In this document: positions 24,601 through 31,193 of the stretch, piece by piece | Layout: every line of letters starts with the position of its first letter | Numbering within the stretch: the first letter of the stretch is position 1 | NCBI GenBank assembly: GCA_017448975.1 | Contig: JAFSKN010000005.1 | Coordinates: 1 to 35,590, forward strand | DNA length: 35,590 nt | Origin: Clostridia bacterium | GTDB taxonomy: Bacteria; Bacillota; Clostridia; Christensenellales; Aristaeellaceae | Reading direction: 5' to 3' | Program-made: the position numbers and the translations under genes | Notes under the pieces: generated by a model | The model's input: only the letters and a program-made list of their open reading frames with translations | Databases searched by the model: none | What the model was told of the DNA's origin: nothing

Positions 24601-27102
24601 AGTGTTGTCCACGGCCACATAGACCGCCGGGTCGGACGCCAGCTCATAGCCCAAGCTGCCGTCCACCTGTGCCCAGTCCACTTCCACCTTGTTTTCCTGG
24701 CCTTCCACGCAGGTGGCGGAATAGGAATAGAACACTTCTTCCTTGGGGGAAAGATACTTAACGTTCACCAGCGCCACTTTGGGAGCCGCGGGCTCCGTGA
24801 CCAGGCGATAGGCAAAGAAGATTTCATCGGGATCGGGGCCGTTTTCGTCCGCATGCACGATGGCGGTCTGCGGCCCGTCAGGCAGGTAGCCGTCGATCAG
24901 GTCCGTAGGCGCGGCGGTGATTTCGGTATCGCCTAAGCCGCACCACACCATGCCGGGAGAAGCCACTTCCGCTCCGTCCGGATCCACATAGCGCACGTAC
25001 ACCACGAAGGGTCCGGGTTCCGGGGTGGGTTCAGGCACATCGGTAGGCGCGGGTTCCTCAACGGGCTCCTGGGTGGGTTCGGCGGTGGGTTCCGGAGTCG
25101 GTTCAAGCGTGGGTTCGGCAGTGGGCTCCTGAGTGGGTTCCGCCGTAGGCGCCACGTATTGATACAGGAACACGATTTCGCTCAGGTTGGCTTCGCCGTC
25201 GGCGTTCACCGTGACGTAAACAGTGGAATCATCCAGCAGCACGTAATCCGGCAGCAGGTTTTCCGGCGCGGCGGTAACGGGCGTTACGGCGTCCAGGGGC
25301 AAAGTGACCGTGCCGCGCAGCGCCACGTCCGCACCGGTTTCCGCGTCGAGATACAGGACAGGCAGAACCGGCGGTTCGGCGGGTTTGTATTCATAGATGA
25401 AGGTGATTTCGCTGGGATACGCCCCGTTGGCGTCCATGGAAACGGTCTTGAATTCGTCATCGTTCTCTGAAAGGAAATACCTGGAGAGGAGATGCTCAGG
25501 CTGCGGGAAGATCACATAATTTCCTTCCGCATAAAACCATTGCTCTGAATCGTCCGCCACAGGCATTCCCTGGGGATCGGTGTAGTGAACGGTCACAAGA
25601 GCGGGTTTTACTTTGCGGGGATAGGTAAAGGTGACTTCGCTTACGCTGCCGCCATCCAGGCTCACTGTCAGGGAATAAGAGGCGGGCTGCGCGGGCTGGT
25701 AATCCTCACCGGATACAGCGGCGGCCGGGAAAATTTCATGGCTGCCTTCACCGAAGGTGAGGATATCGTCCGGCGCGATGGTTTCACCCTGATCGTCCAC
25801 ATAATGCACGGTCACGTCCACAGACTGCACCAGCCGGCGGTAGGTGAAGGTGATTTCCGCGGGAGAAGCCCCGTCGGCGGTGACGAAGACTTCATACCAT
25901 TTGGGAGAGGCGGACTCATACAACTCGAAGGAAATCGCGGCGGCGGGGTATACCCGGCTGGAGCCGGGCTGAACAGTCTGCGTCATATCCTCGGCGATCC
26001 GGTTTCCTTCCTCGTCCACATAATGGATCAGGATATTGGCGGGCATCACATCCCGGAAATACCGGAAAGTAACTTCGGCGGGAAACGCGCCCTCGGCGGT
26101 GACGGTCACGGCCGCGTCGCCGGTCCCTTCTACGGTGTAATCGGCGATGGCCGGGGCCAGCAGCACGTGTGTGCCGCCCGCTAAGGTGGTCACGTCGTCC
26201 GGCATCAGCGGCTCGCCGTTTTCATTTACATAATGCACGGTAACGCTGGCCGCGGCCACCTTGGGGGCATAGGTAAAGGTGACTTCCGCGGGGGCTGCGC
26301 CGGTTTCGTTTACGGTGACGGTATACTGGTCGCTGCCGGTGAGCGTGTATCCGTCGATGGCGGGGGCGAATACCTGGTGCTGACCCGCGTCGTAGATATA
26401 ATTCTGATCTGGGAGCAGGGAATTGCCGTTTTCGTCCACAAAATGCACGGCCACGTTGACGGATACAGTGATACGGGCATAGGTAAAGGTCACCTCGGCG
26501 GGATTCGCGCCCGTTTGATCCACGGTAACGGGATACGAATCGGCGCCGGTCAGGGTATAGCCCTCGATGGACTCGGCGGATACGGTGGAGACGCCTTCGC
26601 CGAAGGTCATGGTCTGATCAGGCAGCAGGCGATAGCCGTTTTCGTCCACGTAATGGACGGTGACAGGGGCGGGAGCGATTTCGGCCTGCTGGGGAAGCGG
26701 CTGATAAGAAATGTACAGCGAATAAACCGCCACCCGTTCGCCCGCGGCGTTATAGCCGTAAATGTTTATGCAGGGCTGATCCAGGCTGCCCATGGCGTCC
26801 GTTACGTATTCCAAAAGCGCGTCCTGGCCGGGCTCGAAAGCAGCGATACTGCCGCTCAGATCGCTGATATTCAGGGAAAGGCCGGTCAAGGGCGTTTCCG
26901 GGGACAGAACGAGCCAGAAACGGGTTTCTTCCGGCGCATCGGTGACGGGCACGGCGGGAGCGCTCCATTGCATCCCGCCGTTATCGTCCGTCCACTGCAC
27001 GGAAATGCTTATGTCCTGGGCGGAAACGGCAAAGGCGCCAAAGGGCAGCAGCAGGCAGAATAAAACCAGGAAAATTGAAACGATACGGATGATCCCTTTC
27101 AT
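21613..27102 (-). CDS. Giant envelope protein: MucBP-like and SH3b repeats, membrane anchor, cytoplasmic tail
   Basis: An 1829-residue protein starting MKGIIRIV at 27102 (AGGAGG twelve bases upstream). Residues 1-29 are a signal peptide. About 142-920 hold ten repeats of 65-75 residues like MucBP/beta-grasp adhesin domains (VTVHYVDENG at the start, PAEVTFTY at the end), broken by a Pro/Thr/Glu linker. Five SH3b-like domains follow: about 940-1020, 1040-1105, 1237-1311, 1325-1404 and 1430-1508, with LRENV, VNLRSEPT and GYIRGDY motifs. A PTAE tract lies at about 1131-1232. One transmembrane helix is near 1607-1625. It is followed by about 200 Pro/Gln-rich, probably disordered residues that should be cytoplasmic, ending in a basic RKRVRRTERYKDL. 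There is no LPXTG motif. Likely binds or spans the cell wall next to the CHAP hydrolase; the precise role is unknown. Confidence 0.9.
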   Translation of the reverse strand: MKGIIRIVSIFLVLFCLLLPFGAFAVSAQDISISVQWTDDNGGMQWSAPAVPVTDAPEETRFWLVLSPETPLTGLSLNISDLSGSIAAFEPGQDALLEYVTDAMGSLDQPCINIYGYNAAGERVAVYSLYISYQPLPQQAEIAPAPVTVHYVDENGYRLLPDQTMTFGEGVSTVSAESIEGYTLTGADSYPVTVDQTGANPAEVTFTYARITVSVNVAVHFVDENGNSLLPDQNYIYDAGQHQVFAPAIDGYTLTGSDQYTVTVNETGAAPAEVTFTYAPKVAAASVTVHYVNENGEPLMPDDVTTLAGGTHVLLAPAIADYTVEGTGDAAVTVTAEGAFPAEVTFRYFRDVMPANILIHYVDEEGNRIAEDMTQTVQPGSSRVYPAAAISFELYESASPKWYEVFVTADGASPAEITFTYRRLVQSVDVTVHYVDDQGETIAPDDILTFGEGSHEIFPAAAVSGEDYQPAQPASYSLTVSLDGGSVSEVTFTYPRKVKPALVTVHYTDPQGMPVADDSEQWFYAEGNYVIFPQPEHLLSRYFLSENDDEFKTVSMDANGAYPSEITFIYEYKPAEPPVLPVLYLDAETGADVALRGTVTLPLDAVTPVTAAPENLLPDYVLLDDSTVYVTVNADGEANLSEIVFLYQYVAPTAEPTQEPTAEPTLEPTPEPTAEPTQEPVEEPAPTDVPEPTPEPGPFVVYVRYVDPDGAEVASPGMVWCGLGDTEITAAPTDLIDGYLPDGPQTAIVHADENGPDPDEIFFAYRLVTEPAAPKVALVNVKYLSPKEEVFYSYSATCVEGQENKVEVDWAQVDGSLGYELASDPAVYVAVDNTGAAYPAEVIFRFRNEVNAYVTIRYQDAATGRDVASPQQWICYVGTNTIDLPPLDLEANYVPVPGFTSATVVLDAEGNLTPSEVVFLYASLATETPAPQIPDYDTPMDAYFYPSGVSVRVRSTPSTAESNIVAVVTYGMLGHALGKVTNSDGKVWYSVEINGVMGYMSEGVIRFLTEEETAALFSYTYEPTPEPTSQATEAPEATVTDRWGTTLKNVNFRRNTSKNAGIICEVKKNSRVWIYEPLTVDGVEWYSICYNGIDGYMMAEFVQAASEAESDVIQAQLASPMPTQTPLVPAEAPTLEPTAEPTAEPTAEPTAEPTAEPTAEPTAEPTAEPTAEPTAEPTAEPTAEPTAEPTAEPTLEPTAEPTAEPTAEPTPEPTAEPTAEPTAEPTPEPTAAPTDMPSYRGYAITTARTALRENVDTPIDMLPTDTLLQVDSETYVDGVIWDFVQVLGSGSRGFVLQSALRFISVEEARFYLDQLQPTPTPTVPVLEQTEGLAMTLGNGVPMRNFPDTNGEILDLLPYMAVAQVYGQQYAGGAAWHLVQYNGTWGYIRQDQLRMMSAEEILVYEETLAAGTPTPSAAPAPTPVSVTDSSLSSYGHVMSSSGRVNLRSEPTTKKSNAIRLLDNYAFALVMGTVINDEGTWYHISQGGVEGYIRGDYFHVLTLGELSDFLQSSEYMNASSNDTTSGADTSQIQPVEDYNKTVWQNPALTASYEPFNPSTPTPDPERLPTETPSPTPSPTPTPEIAPVVPDKDAISLESNTQQLASPWPWVMAGLLVIGAGGAYYAYIRRQNEMRREEILMQEARAARSAPNRPQLRTPQNTPGQIPARPTYPNNPNAAFIPPHAGEPQTAQRTPQGTGIYPPVGAAPQQAKEGAANAYQPVRQSTQQYQPPRRDNASYPQGTQVFDRSAGQPKTGYPIGGKMKPSAPVSQAFRPSPMAGGAQQLNPQSKTGPFSPESMPAQNGEAAPAAPRKRVRRTERYKDLYDSNDPNA
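23405..23703 (-). repeat. PTAEPTAEP coding minisatellite
   Basis: About 100 codons of nearly pure PTAE/PTxEP repeats in units of 12 and 18 bp (GGTTCCGCGGTG-like on the plus strand) with only synonymous and a few Ala/Pro/Leu changes. It encodes a stiff linker between SH3b domains two and three. The plus-strand reading (GSAVGSAV) is an artefact. Confidence 0.9.
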
Positions 27103-27154
27103 AACAACACGATGCCTCCTTCGGAAATCATCGAATGATCGCGAAACTACCTCA

Positions 27155-27183
27155 ATTGTATTATAGAATACAATCTGTGTCAA
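27155..27183 (-). promoter_or_regulatory. Promoter and candidate operator of giant envelope gene
   Basis: Minus-strand TTGACA (27183-27178), 17 bases, then TACAAT (27160-27155), 53 bases before the start codon. A perfect inverted repeat ATTGTATT/AATACAAT (27174-27155, 4-base centre) covers the spacer and the -10 box, a position suited to a repressor. It also lies upstream of the divergent Nudix gene. Confidence 0.7.
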
Positions 27184-27296
27184 TGCTTCGGCTCATGAAA
27201 AACCTGGAGATTCGCGGATAATTCCCCACATCAGGCAGGATTTGAGCGTCGGATGTGGAATATAGGACGGGAATGCTTGCGATGGAGGAATATACG

Positions 27297-27923
27297 ATGA
27301 TCAAAGACGAGTCTCTGCAGGAAAAATTCCTTGCCAGCGAAGAGATATATCCCGGGAAAATCATCCGCGTGGAAAAGTGGCAGGTGGAGCTGCCTAACGG
27401 CGAAAAGGCCCTGCGGGAAATCGTGCGCCACAACGGCGCGTCGGCCATCGTGCCGGTGGACGACCAGGGCATGGTCACGCTGGTGCGCCAGCACAGGGTG
27501 GCCATCGGCCAGTGCACCTGGGAAATTCCGGCGGGTAAGCTGGACACCCCCAGCGAGGACCCCTTCGCCGCCGCCAAGCGGGAGCTGGAGGAGGAAACGG
27601 GGCTGCGCGCCGAGAACTGGCGGAAACTGACCACCATTTACACCACCCCCGGCTTCTGCAATGAACAGATCGCCATCTATCTGGCAACCGGTTTGAGCCA
27701 GCGGAACGCCCATCCGGACGAGGACGAATTTTTGGGCCTTACCCGGATGCCGCTTTCCGAGGCAGTGTCCCTTTGCATGTCCGGGGAATTCCGCGACAGC
27801 AAAACGGTGGTGGGGCTGCTTCTGGCCCATCAGGTCCTTGCGGCGGCGGATCAGCCGGTGCTGAACGCCTCCACAGCCATACAACGGTTCACAAACGCGT
27901 GCTCATCCCGGGAAGCAAAATAA
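27297..27923 (+). CDS. Nudix hydrolase, ADP-ribose pyrophosphatase type
   Basis: A 208-residue Nudix protein. It starts MIKDESLQEKF at 27297, eight bases after GGAGG; earlier in-frame ATGs lack a site. The Nudix box spans about residues 81-104 (IPAGKLDT ... AAKRELEEETGL) with the REL.EE.G core intact; one extra residue lies in the loop before the first Glu. Upstream VRQHRVAIGQCTWEIPAG and downstream YTTPGFCNEQIAIYLA are typical of ADP-ribose pyrophosphatases, which split ADP-ribose to AMP and ribose 5-phosphate. Divergent from the giant envelope gene. Confidence 0.9.
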   Translation: MIKDESLQEKFLASEEIYPGKIIRVEKWQVELPNGEKALREIVRHNGASAIVPVDDQGMVTLVRQHRVAIGQCTWEIPAGKLDTPSEDPFAAAKRELEEETGLRAENWRKLTTIYTTPGFCNEQIAIYLATGLSQRNAHPDEDEFLGLTRMPLSEAVSLCMSGEFRDSKTVVGLLLAHQVLAAADQPVLNASTAIQRFTNACSSREAK

Positions 27924-27957
27924 ATACCAAATCATTGCCAAAAAAAGAGAATGTCAA

Positions 27958-28101
27958 ATGAAAAAAGAAAAATATCCCGTATACCGGCTGATCCTTTTCA
28001 TTCTGTTCCTGCTGCTGGCGCTGGGCGTGGCGCTGCTCACGCTTGGGCTGCTGACGGGAGACGGCGGCCCCTTCGCGGGCTTGCCGGTACAATCCGTTTA
28101 A
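27958..28101 (+). CDS. Small single-span membrane protein
   Basis: A 47-residue frame starting MKKEKYPVYR, seven bases after AAAGAGA. A strongly hydrophobic stretch (about residues 11-33) forms one transmembrane helix, and the tail is GDGGPFAGLPVQSV. It sits between the Nudix gene (34-base gap) and the acetyltransferase gene (25-base gap) in the same direction. I know no family. The basic start, ribosome site and tight spacing support a real gene. Confidence 0.6.
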   Translation: MKKEKYPVYRLILFILFLLLALGVALLTLGLLTGDGGPFAGLPVQSV

Positions 28102-28126
28102 TATTTTTGAAGGAATCGATCCACCC

Positions 28127-28693
28127 ATGCAGTTTTTTCAGGGGATTTTTTCCCATCTCCCCATCCTGAAAACGGAAAGACTGATCCTGCGGCCCCTGCG
28201 CATGAGCGACGCCAGGGATTTGTTCGCGTACGCCCAGGACCCCCAGGTGAGCCGCCATGTGCTGTGGGACACCCATGAAACCCTGCGGGATTCCCGGCAG
28301 TTCCTGCGGGGGGCCATCCGGCAGTACCGCCAGGGCCTGCCGGGGTCTTTTGCCATCACACTGAAGGATTCCGGCCGCATGATCGGCACCATCGGCTTTA
28401 TGTGGGTCAATTATGAATACAAAAGCGCCGAGGTGGGGTACAGCCTGAGCAGGGAGTACTGGAACCGGGGCATCATGACCGAGGCGCTGCGGCAGGTTGT
28501 GGAATTCGGCTTTCAGGAATTGCGCCTCAACCGCATCGAAGCCCAGCACGATGTGGACAACCCTGCCTCCGGCCGGGTGATGGCCCACGTGGGCATGCAG
28601 TACGAAGGCACTCTGCGCCAGCGGATAAAAAACAAGGGCCGGTTCGTGGACGTGGCGCTGTACGCCATTCTGCGGGGCGATCCGCGAACGTAA
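28127..28693 (+). CDS. RimJ/RimL-type GNAT acetyltransferase
   Basis: A 188-residue GNAT protein of the RimJ/RimL group, which acetylates N-termini or small amines with acetyl-CoA. Typical motifs are LKTERLILRPLRMSDARDLF at the start, GTIGF, AEVGYSLSREYWNRGIMTEALRQV-type acetyl-CoA motif (about 102-125) and LNRIEAQHDVDNPASGRVMAHVGMQYEG (about 142-170). Length is normal. GAAGGA lies 12 bases before the ATG, a loose spacing. Follows the small membrane protein gene. Confidence 0.9.
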   Translation: MQFFQGIFSHLPILKTERLILRPLRMSDARDLFAYAQDPQVSRHVLWDTHETLRDSRQFLRGAIRQYRQGLPGSFAITLKDSGRMIGTIGFMWVNYEYKSAEVGYSLSREYWNRGIMTEALRQVVEFGFQELRLNRIEAQHDVDNPASGRVMAHVGMQYEGTLRQRIKNKGRFVDVALYAILRGDPRT

Positions 28694-28797
28694 AAAGTGG
28701 AAAGCGGAGAGCTGTATTGTCAGCAATACTGTTGGCTGCCGCACTGGACGCTGTCCATCTATATTTTCACTTTTTACTTTCCGCTTTTCACTTTTTT
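28691..28797 (+). terminator. Inverted repeat after acetyltransferase gene
   Basis: TAAAAAGTGGAAAGCGGA (28691-28708) is an imperfect inverted match to 28778-28797 (TTTCCGCTTTTCACTTTTTT), overlapping the stop codon. The T6 end suits a terminator, but the 70-base centre and A/T-rich arms also resemble a small mobile repeat. Confidence 0.45.
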
Positions 28798-28818
28798 ATC
28801 AGAAAAGGAGGCCTGTCC

Positions 28819-29856
28819 ATGCAGCAGCACCAAATGACCGCCCCCGGCCCTTTGCTGGACGCAAACGGAGGCTTGGCGGAAAGGGGCTACGCCCTGTCCC
28901 TCGTCAAGGATTACGATCGTGGGGCGGTGAAAGCCCCTGCCATGCGCATCAAGGAATGGGATTATTACTGCATCGTGTCGGACCGGTACGCCCTGGCCCT
29001 GACCATTGCCGACAACGGCTATCTGTACATGGACAGCGTGTCCCTCCTGGATTTTGACGATCACAGCCAGGCCACCTGGTCCAGCATCCTGCCGCCCTTC
29101 GGCAAGCGGCGGCTGCCCGCCACCAGCGCCGTGGGAGATATCAGTGTGTCCGGCAGGGATTACGCCATCACTTTTGAGAACGACGGGAAGCGCCGCCGCT
29201 TATACGGGCACGTGGATCGTTTTCCCAACGGGAAAGGACAGCCCCTATTGTTCGACGTGACCCTCACCGGCGCGCCAAAGGATTCCATGGTCATCGCCAC
29301 GCCCTTCGCAGGCCATCCCAAGGCTTTTTACTACAATCAGAAGATCAACTGCCTGCGGGCGGAGGGCAAGGCCGTGTACGGCGACAGGGAATACCTGTTT
29401 TCTCCCGCCCATTCCTTCGCCGTGCTGGACTGGGGGCGCGGCGTATGGACGTATGACAATACCTGGTACTGGGGCTCCGCCTCTGGCCTTGCGGACGGCG
29501 TGCCCTTCGGCTTCAACATCGGCTACGGCTTCGGCGATACCAGCGCTGCCAGCGAAAACATGCTGTTCTATCACGGACAGGCCCACAAGCTGAGCCGGGT
29601 CACCTTTGAAATCCCCATGAAGGACGGAAAAGAGGATTACATGGCGCCCTGGAAATTCACCAGCGACGATGAACGCTTTGAAATGGACTTTGAACCGATC
29701 ATGGACCGCTGCGCTGACATCAACGTGGGGATCATCCGCTCGGATCAGCATCAGGTGTTCGGCCGCTTCACGGGCCGGGCCGTGCTGGACGACGGCCGGG
29801 AAATACGAATCCGCCGTTTCCCCGGCTTCGCGGAAAAGGTGCACAACCGGTGGTGA
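28819..29856 (+). CDS. DUF2804 family protein
   Basis: A 345-residue protein of the DUF2804 family, of unknown function. It starts MQQHQMTAPGPLLDANG, seven bases after AGGAGG; the longer frame runs into the upstream inverted repeat. Family-like features are the N-terminal RIKEWDYYC, LPATSAVGDISV, HAFAVLDWGRGVW-type segment (SFAVLDWGRGVW), TYDNTWYWGSASG and GFNIGYGFGD. No signal peptide or membrane helix. The beta-rich, tryptophan-containing C-terminal half resembles lipocalin-like folds, but this is only an impression. Confidence 0.8.
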   Translation: MQQHQMTAPGPLLDANGGLAERGYALSLVKDYDRGAVKAPAMRIKEWDYYCIVSDRYALALTIADNGYLYMDSVSLLDFDDHSQATWSSILPPFGKRRLPATSAVGDISVSGRDYAITFENDGKRRRLYGHVDRFPNGKGQPLLFDVTLTGAPKDSMVIATPFAGHPKAFYYNQKINCLRAEGKAVYGDREYLFSPAHSFAVLDWGRGVWTYDNTWYWGSASGLADGVPFGFNIGYGFGDTSAASENMLFYHGQAHKLSRVTFEIPMKDGKEDYMAPWKFTSDDERFEMDFEPIMDRCADINVGIIRSDQHQVFGRFTGRAVLDDGREIRIRRFPGFAEKVHNRW

Positions 29857-29887
29857 CCGTTCTTGTTTAAATGTGAGAAACGCGGTC

Positions 29888-29912
29888 AATTATTTGAGAA
29901 TAATTCTTTTTT
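29888..29912 (+). terminator. Terminator after DUF2804 gene
   Basis: AATTATT (29888-29894) and AATAATT (29899-29905) form a short A/T stem followed by CTTTTTT, 31 bases after the stop. A weak stem, but the T run is good. Confidence 0.5.
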
Positions 29913-29916
29913 CTGG

Positions 29917-29945
29917 TAGACAATCGGCCGGGAGTGTGCTATAAT
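29917..29945 (+). promoter_or_regulatory. Promoter of sugar ABC operon
   Basis: TAGACA (29917-29922), 17 bases, then a perfect TATAAT (29940-29945). The first gene starts at 30029, giving a leader of about 75 bases with AAAAGGAG before the ATG. Confidence 0.75.
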
Positions 29946-30028
29946 AAAGCGACTTTTCGGAAAAAACAATGATCCCTCGCGTTCCTTATTCGGCGGACGC
30001 CGAAAAAAAATAAAAGGAGTGGTTTCCA

Positions 30029-31027
30029 ATGAAAAAGTTCCTCGCGTTCCTGCTGGCGGCCATCATGGTGCTGGGTCTGTGCTCTTTCGCTTCCGCTGAA
30101 GCGAAGACGTACAAAGTTGGTGTGGCGATCTATCAGTACACCGACAACTTCATGACCCTGTACCGCAACGAAATCGAAGCGTACTTCAAGACCCTCGAAA
30201 CCGACGACGTGAAGTACGAAGTGATGCCTGCCGACGGCAAGAACGACATGGCCGAGCAGACCAACCAGATCCGCAACTTCATCACCCAGGGCGTGGACGT
30301 CATCATCCTGAACCTGGTGCAGACCTCCTCCGCTGACGCCGTGATCGACGAAATCGTGGCCGCCGGCATTCCCCTGGTTCTGATCAACCGCGAACCCCTG
30401 GGCGACAACGGTGACGAATCCTACGAAGGCATCCTGAACAACGACAAGGTTTGCTACGTGGGCGCTGACGCCCGTCAGAGCGGCACCTTCCAGGGCGAAA
30501 TGGTTTGCGAACTGGACAACCACGGCGACATCAACGGCGACGGCAAGATCAGCTACGTCATGATCGAGGGCGACCCTGAAAACATCGACGCCCAGTACCG
30601 CACCGAATTCTCCGTCAAGGCCCTGAAGGACGCGGGCTACGAAGTGGAATGCCTGGACGATCAGGTGGGCAACTGGGACCAGACCAAGGGTCAGGAACTG
30701 TGCGCCAACGCGCTGAACATCTACGGCGATAAGGTCGAAGTCGTGTTCTGCAACAACGACGCTATGGCGCTGGGCGCCGCCACCGCGATCGTGGCCGCCG
30801 GCCGCACCGTGGGCGAAGACATCTACCTGCTGGGCGTGGACGCGCTGGAAGAAGCTGTGCAGCTGGTGAAGGACGGCGAAATGACCGGCACCGTGCTGAA
30901 CGACCACATCGGCCAGAGCCATGCGGCTGTGGACGTGGCTGTGAAGCTGCTGAACGGCGAAGCGATCGAGAACTACTACTGGATCGACTACGTGAAAGTC
31001 AACAAGGCTTACGTGGACGCCATGTAA
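30029..31027 (+). CDS. mglB: Galactose/methyl-galactoside-type sugar-binding protein
   Basis: A 332-residue periplasmic-binding protein of the sugar family 2 (MglB/RbsB-like). Residues 1-23 are a signal peptide (MKKFLAFLLAAIMVLGL) with likely cleavage at ASA/EA; the Cys18 context (GLC) is not a lipobox. The mature part begins KTYKVGVAIYQYTDNFMTL and has the EF-hand-like calcium loop DINGDGKISY (167-176) seen in MglB, then VFCNNDAMALGAA and LLGVDALEEA. It should bind a hexose outside the membrane and deliver it to MglC. Very strong codon bias indicates high expression. A hairpin separates it from mglA. Confidence 0.92.
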   Translation: MKKFLAFLLAAIMVLGLCSFASAEAKTYKVGVAIYQYTDNFMTLYRNEIEAYFKTLETDDVKYEVMPADGKNDMAEQTNQIRNFITQGVDVIILNLVQTSSADAVIDEIVAAGIPLVLINREPLGDNGDESYEGILNNDKVCYVGADARQSGTFQGEMVCELDNHGDINGDGKISYVMIEGDPENIDAQYRTEFSVKALKDAGYEVECLDDQVGNWDQTKGQELCANALNIYGDKVEVVFCNNDAMALGAATAIVAAGRTVGEDIYLLGVDALEEAVQLVKDGEMTGTVLNDHIGQSHAAVDVAVKLLNGEAIENYYWIDYVKVNKAYVDAM

Positions 31028-31068
31028 TTCCGTTCCGGCGTTCTTTGGCCTGAATAACCAATGAAAAG

Positions 31069-31103
31069 CTGGGTGGGCCGGTTTCCCTGGCTCACCCAGT
31101 TTT
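31069..31103 (+). terminator. Attenuating hairpin between mglB and mglA
   Basis: CTGGGTGGGCC (31069-31079) pairs with GGCTCACCCAG (31089-31099), with one G-T pair, and is followed by TTTT. It lies 41 bases after the mglB stop. Partial termination here would give more binding protein than transporter, as is common in such operons. Confidence 0.7.
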
Positions 31104-31193
31104 CCTAAAGGCAGCGTTTTTCGCAGCGCGCCCGCAGGGCGGACGCGGTGCGAAGGGCACTGCAAACAACTTAAGAAAGGGGGCATTATCCCT

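Noticed and set aside
22612-24936. Plus-strand open frame of 774 codons opposite the giant envelope gene
   Set aside because: It reads the PTAE repeats as Arg/Gly repeats and has no ribosome site; the minus-strand protein has a coherent domain order.
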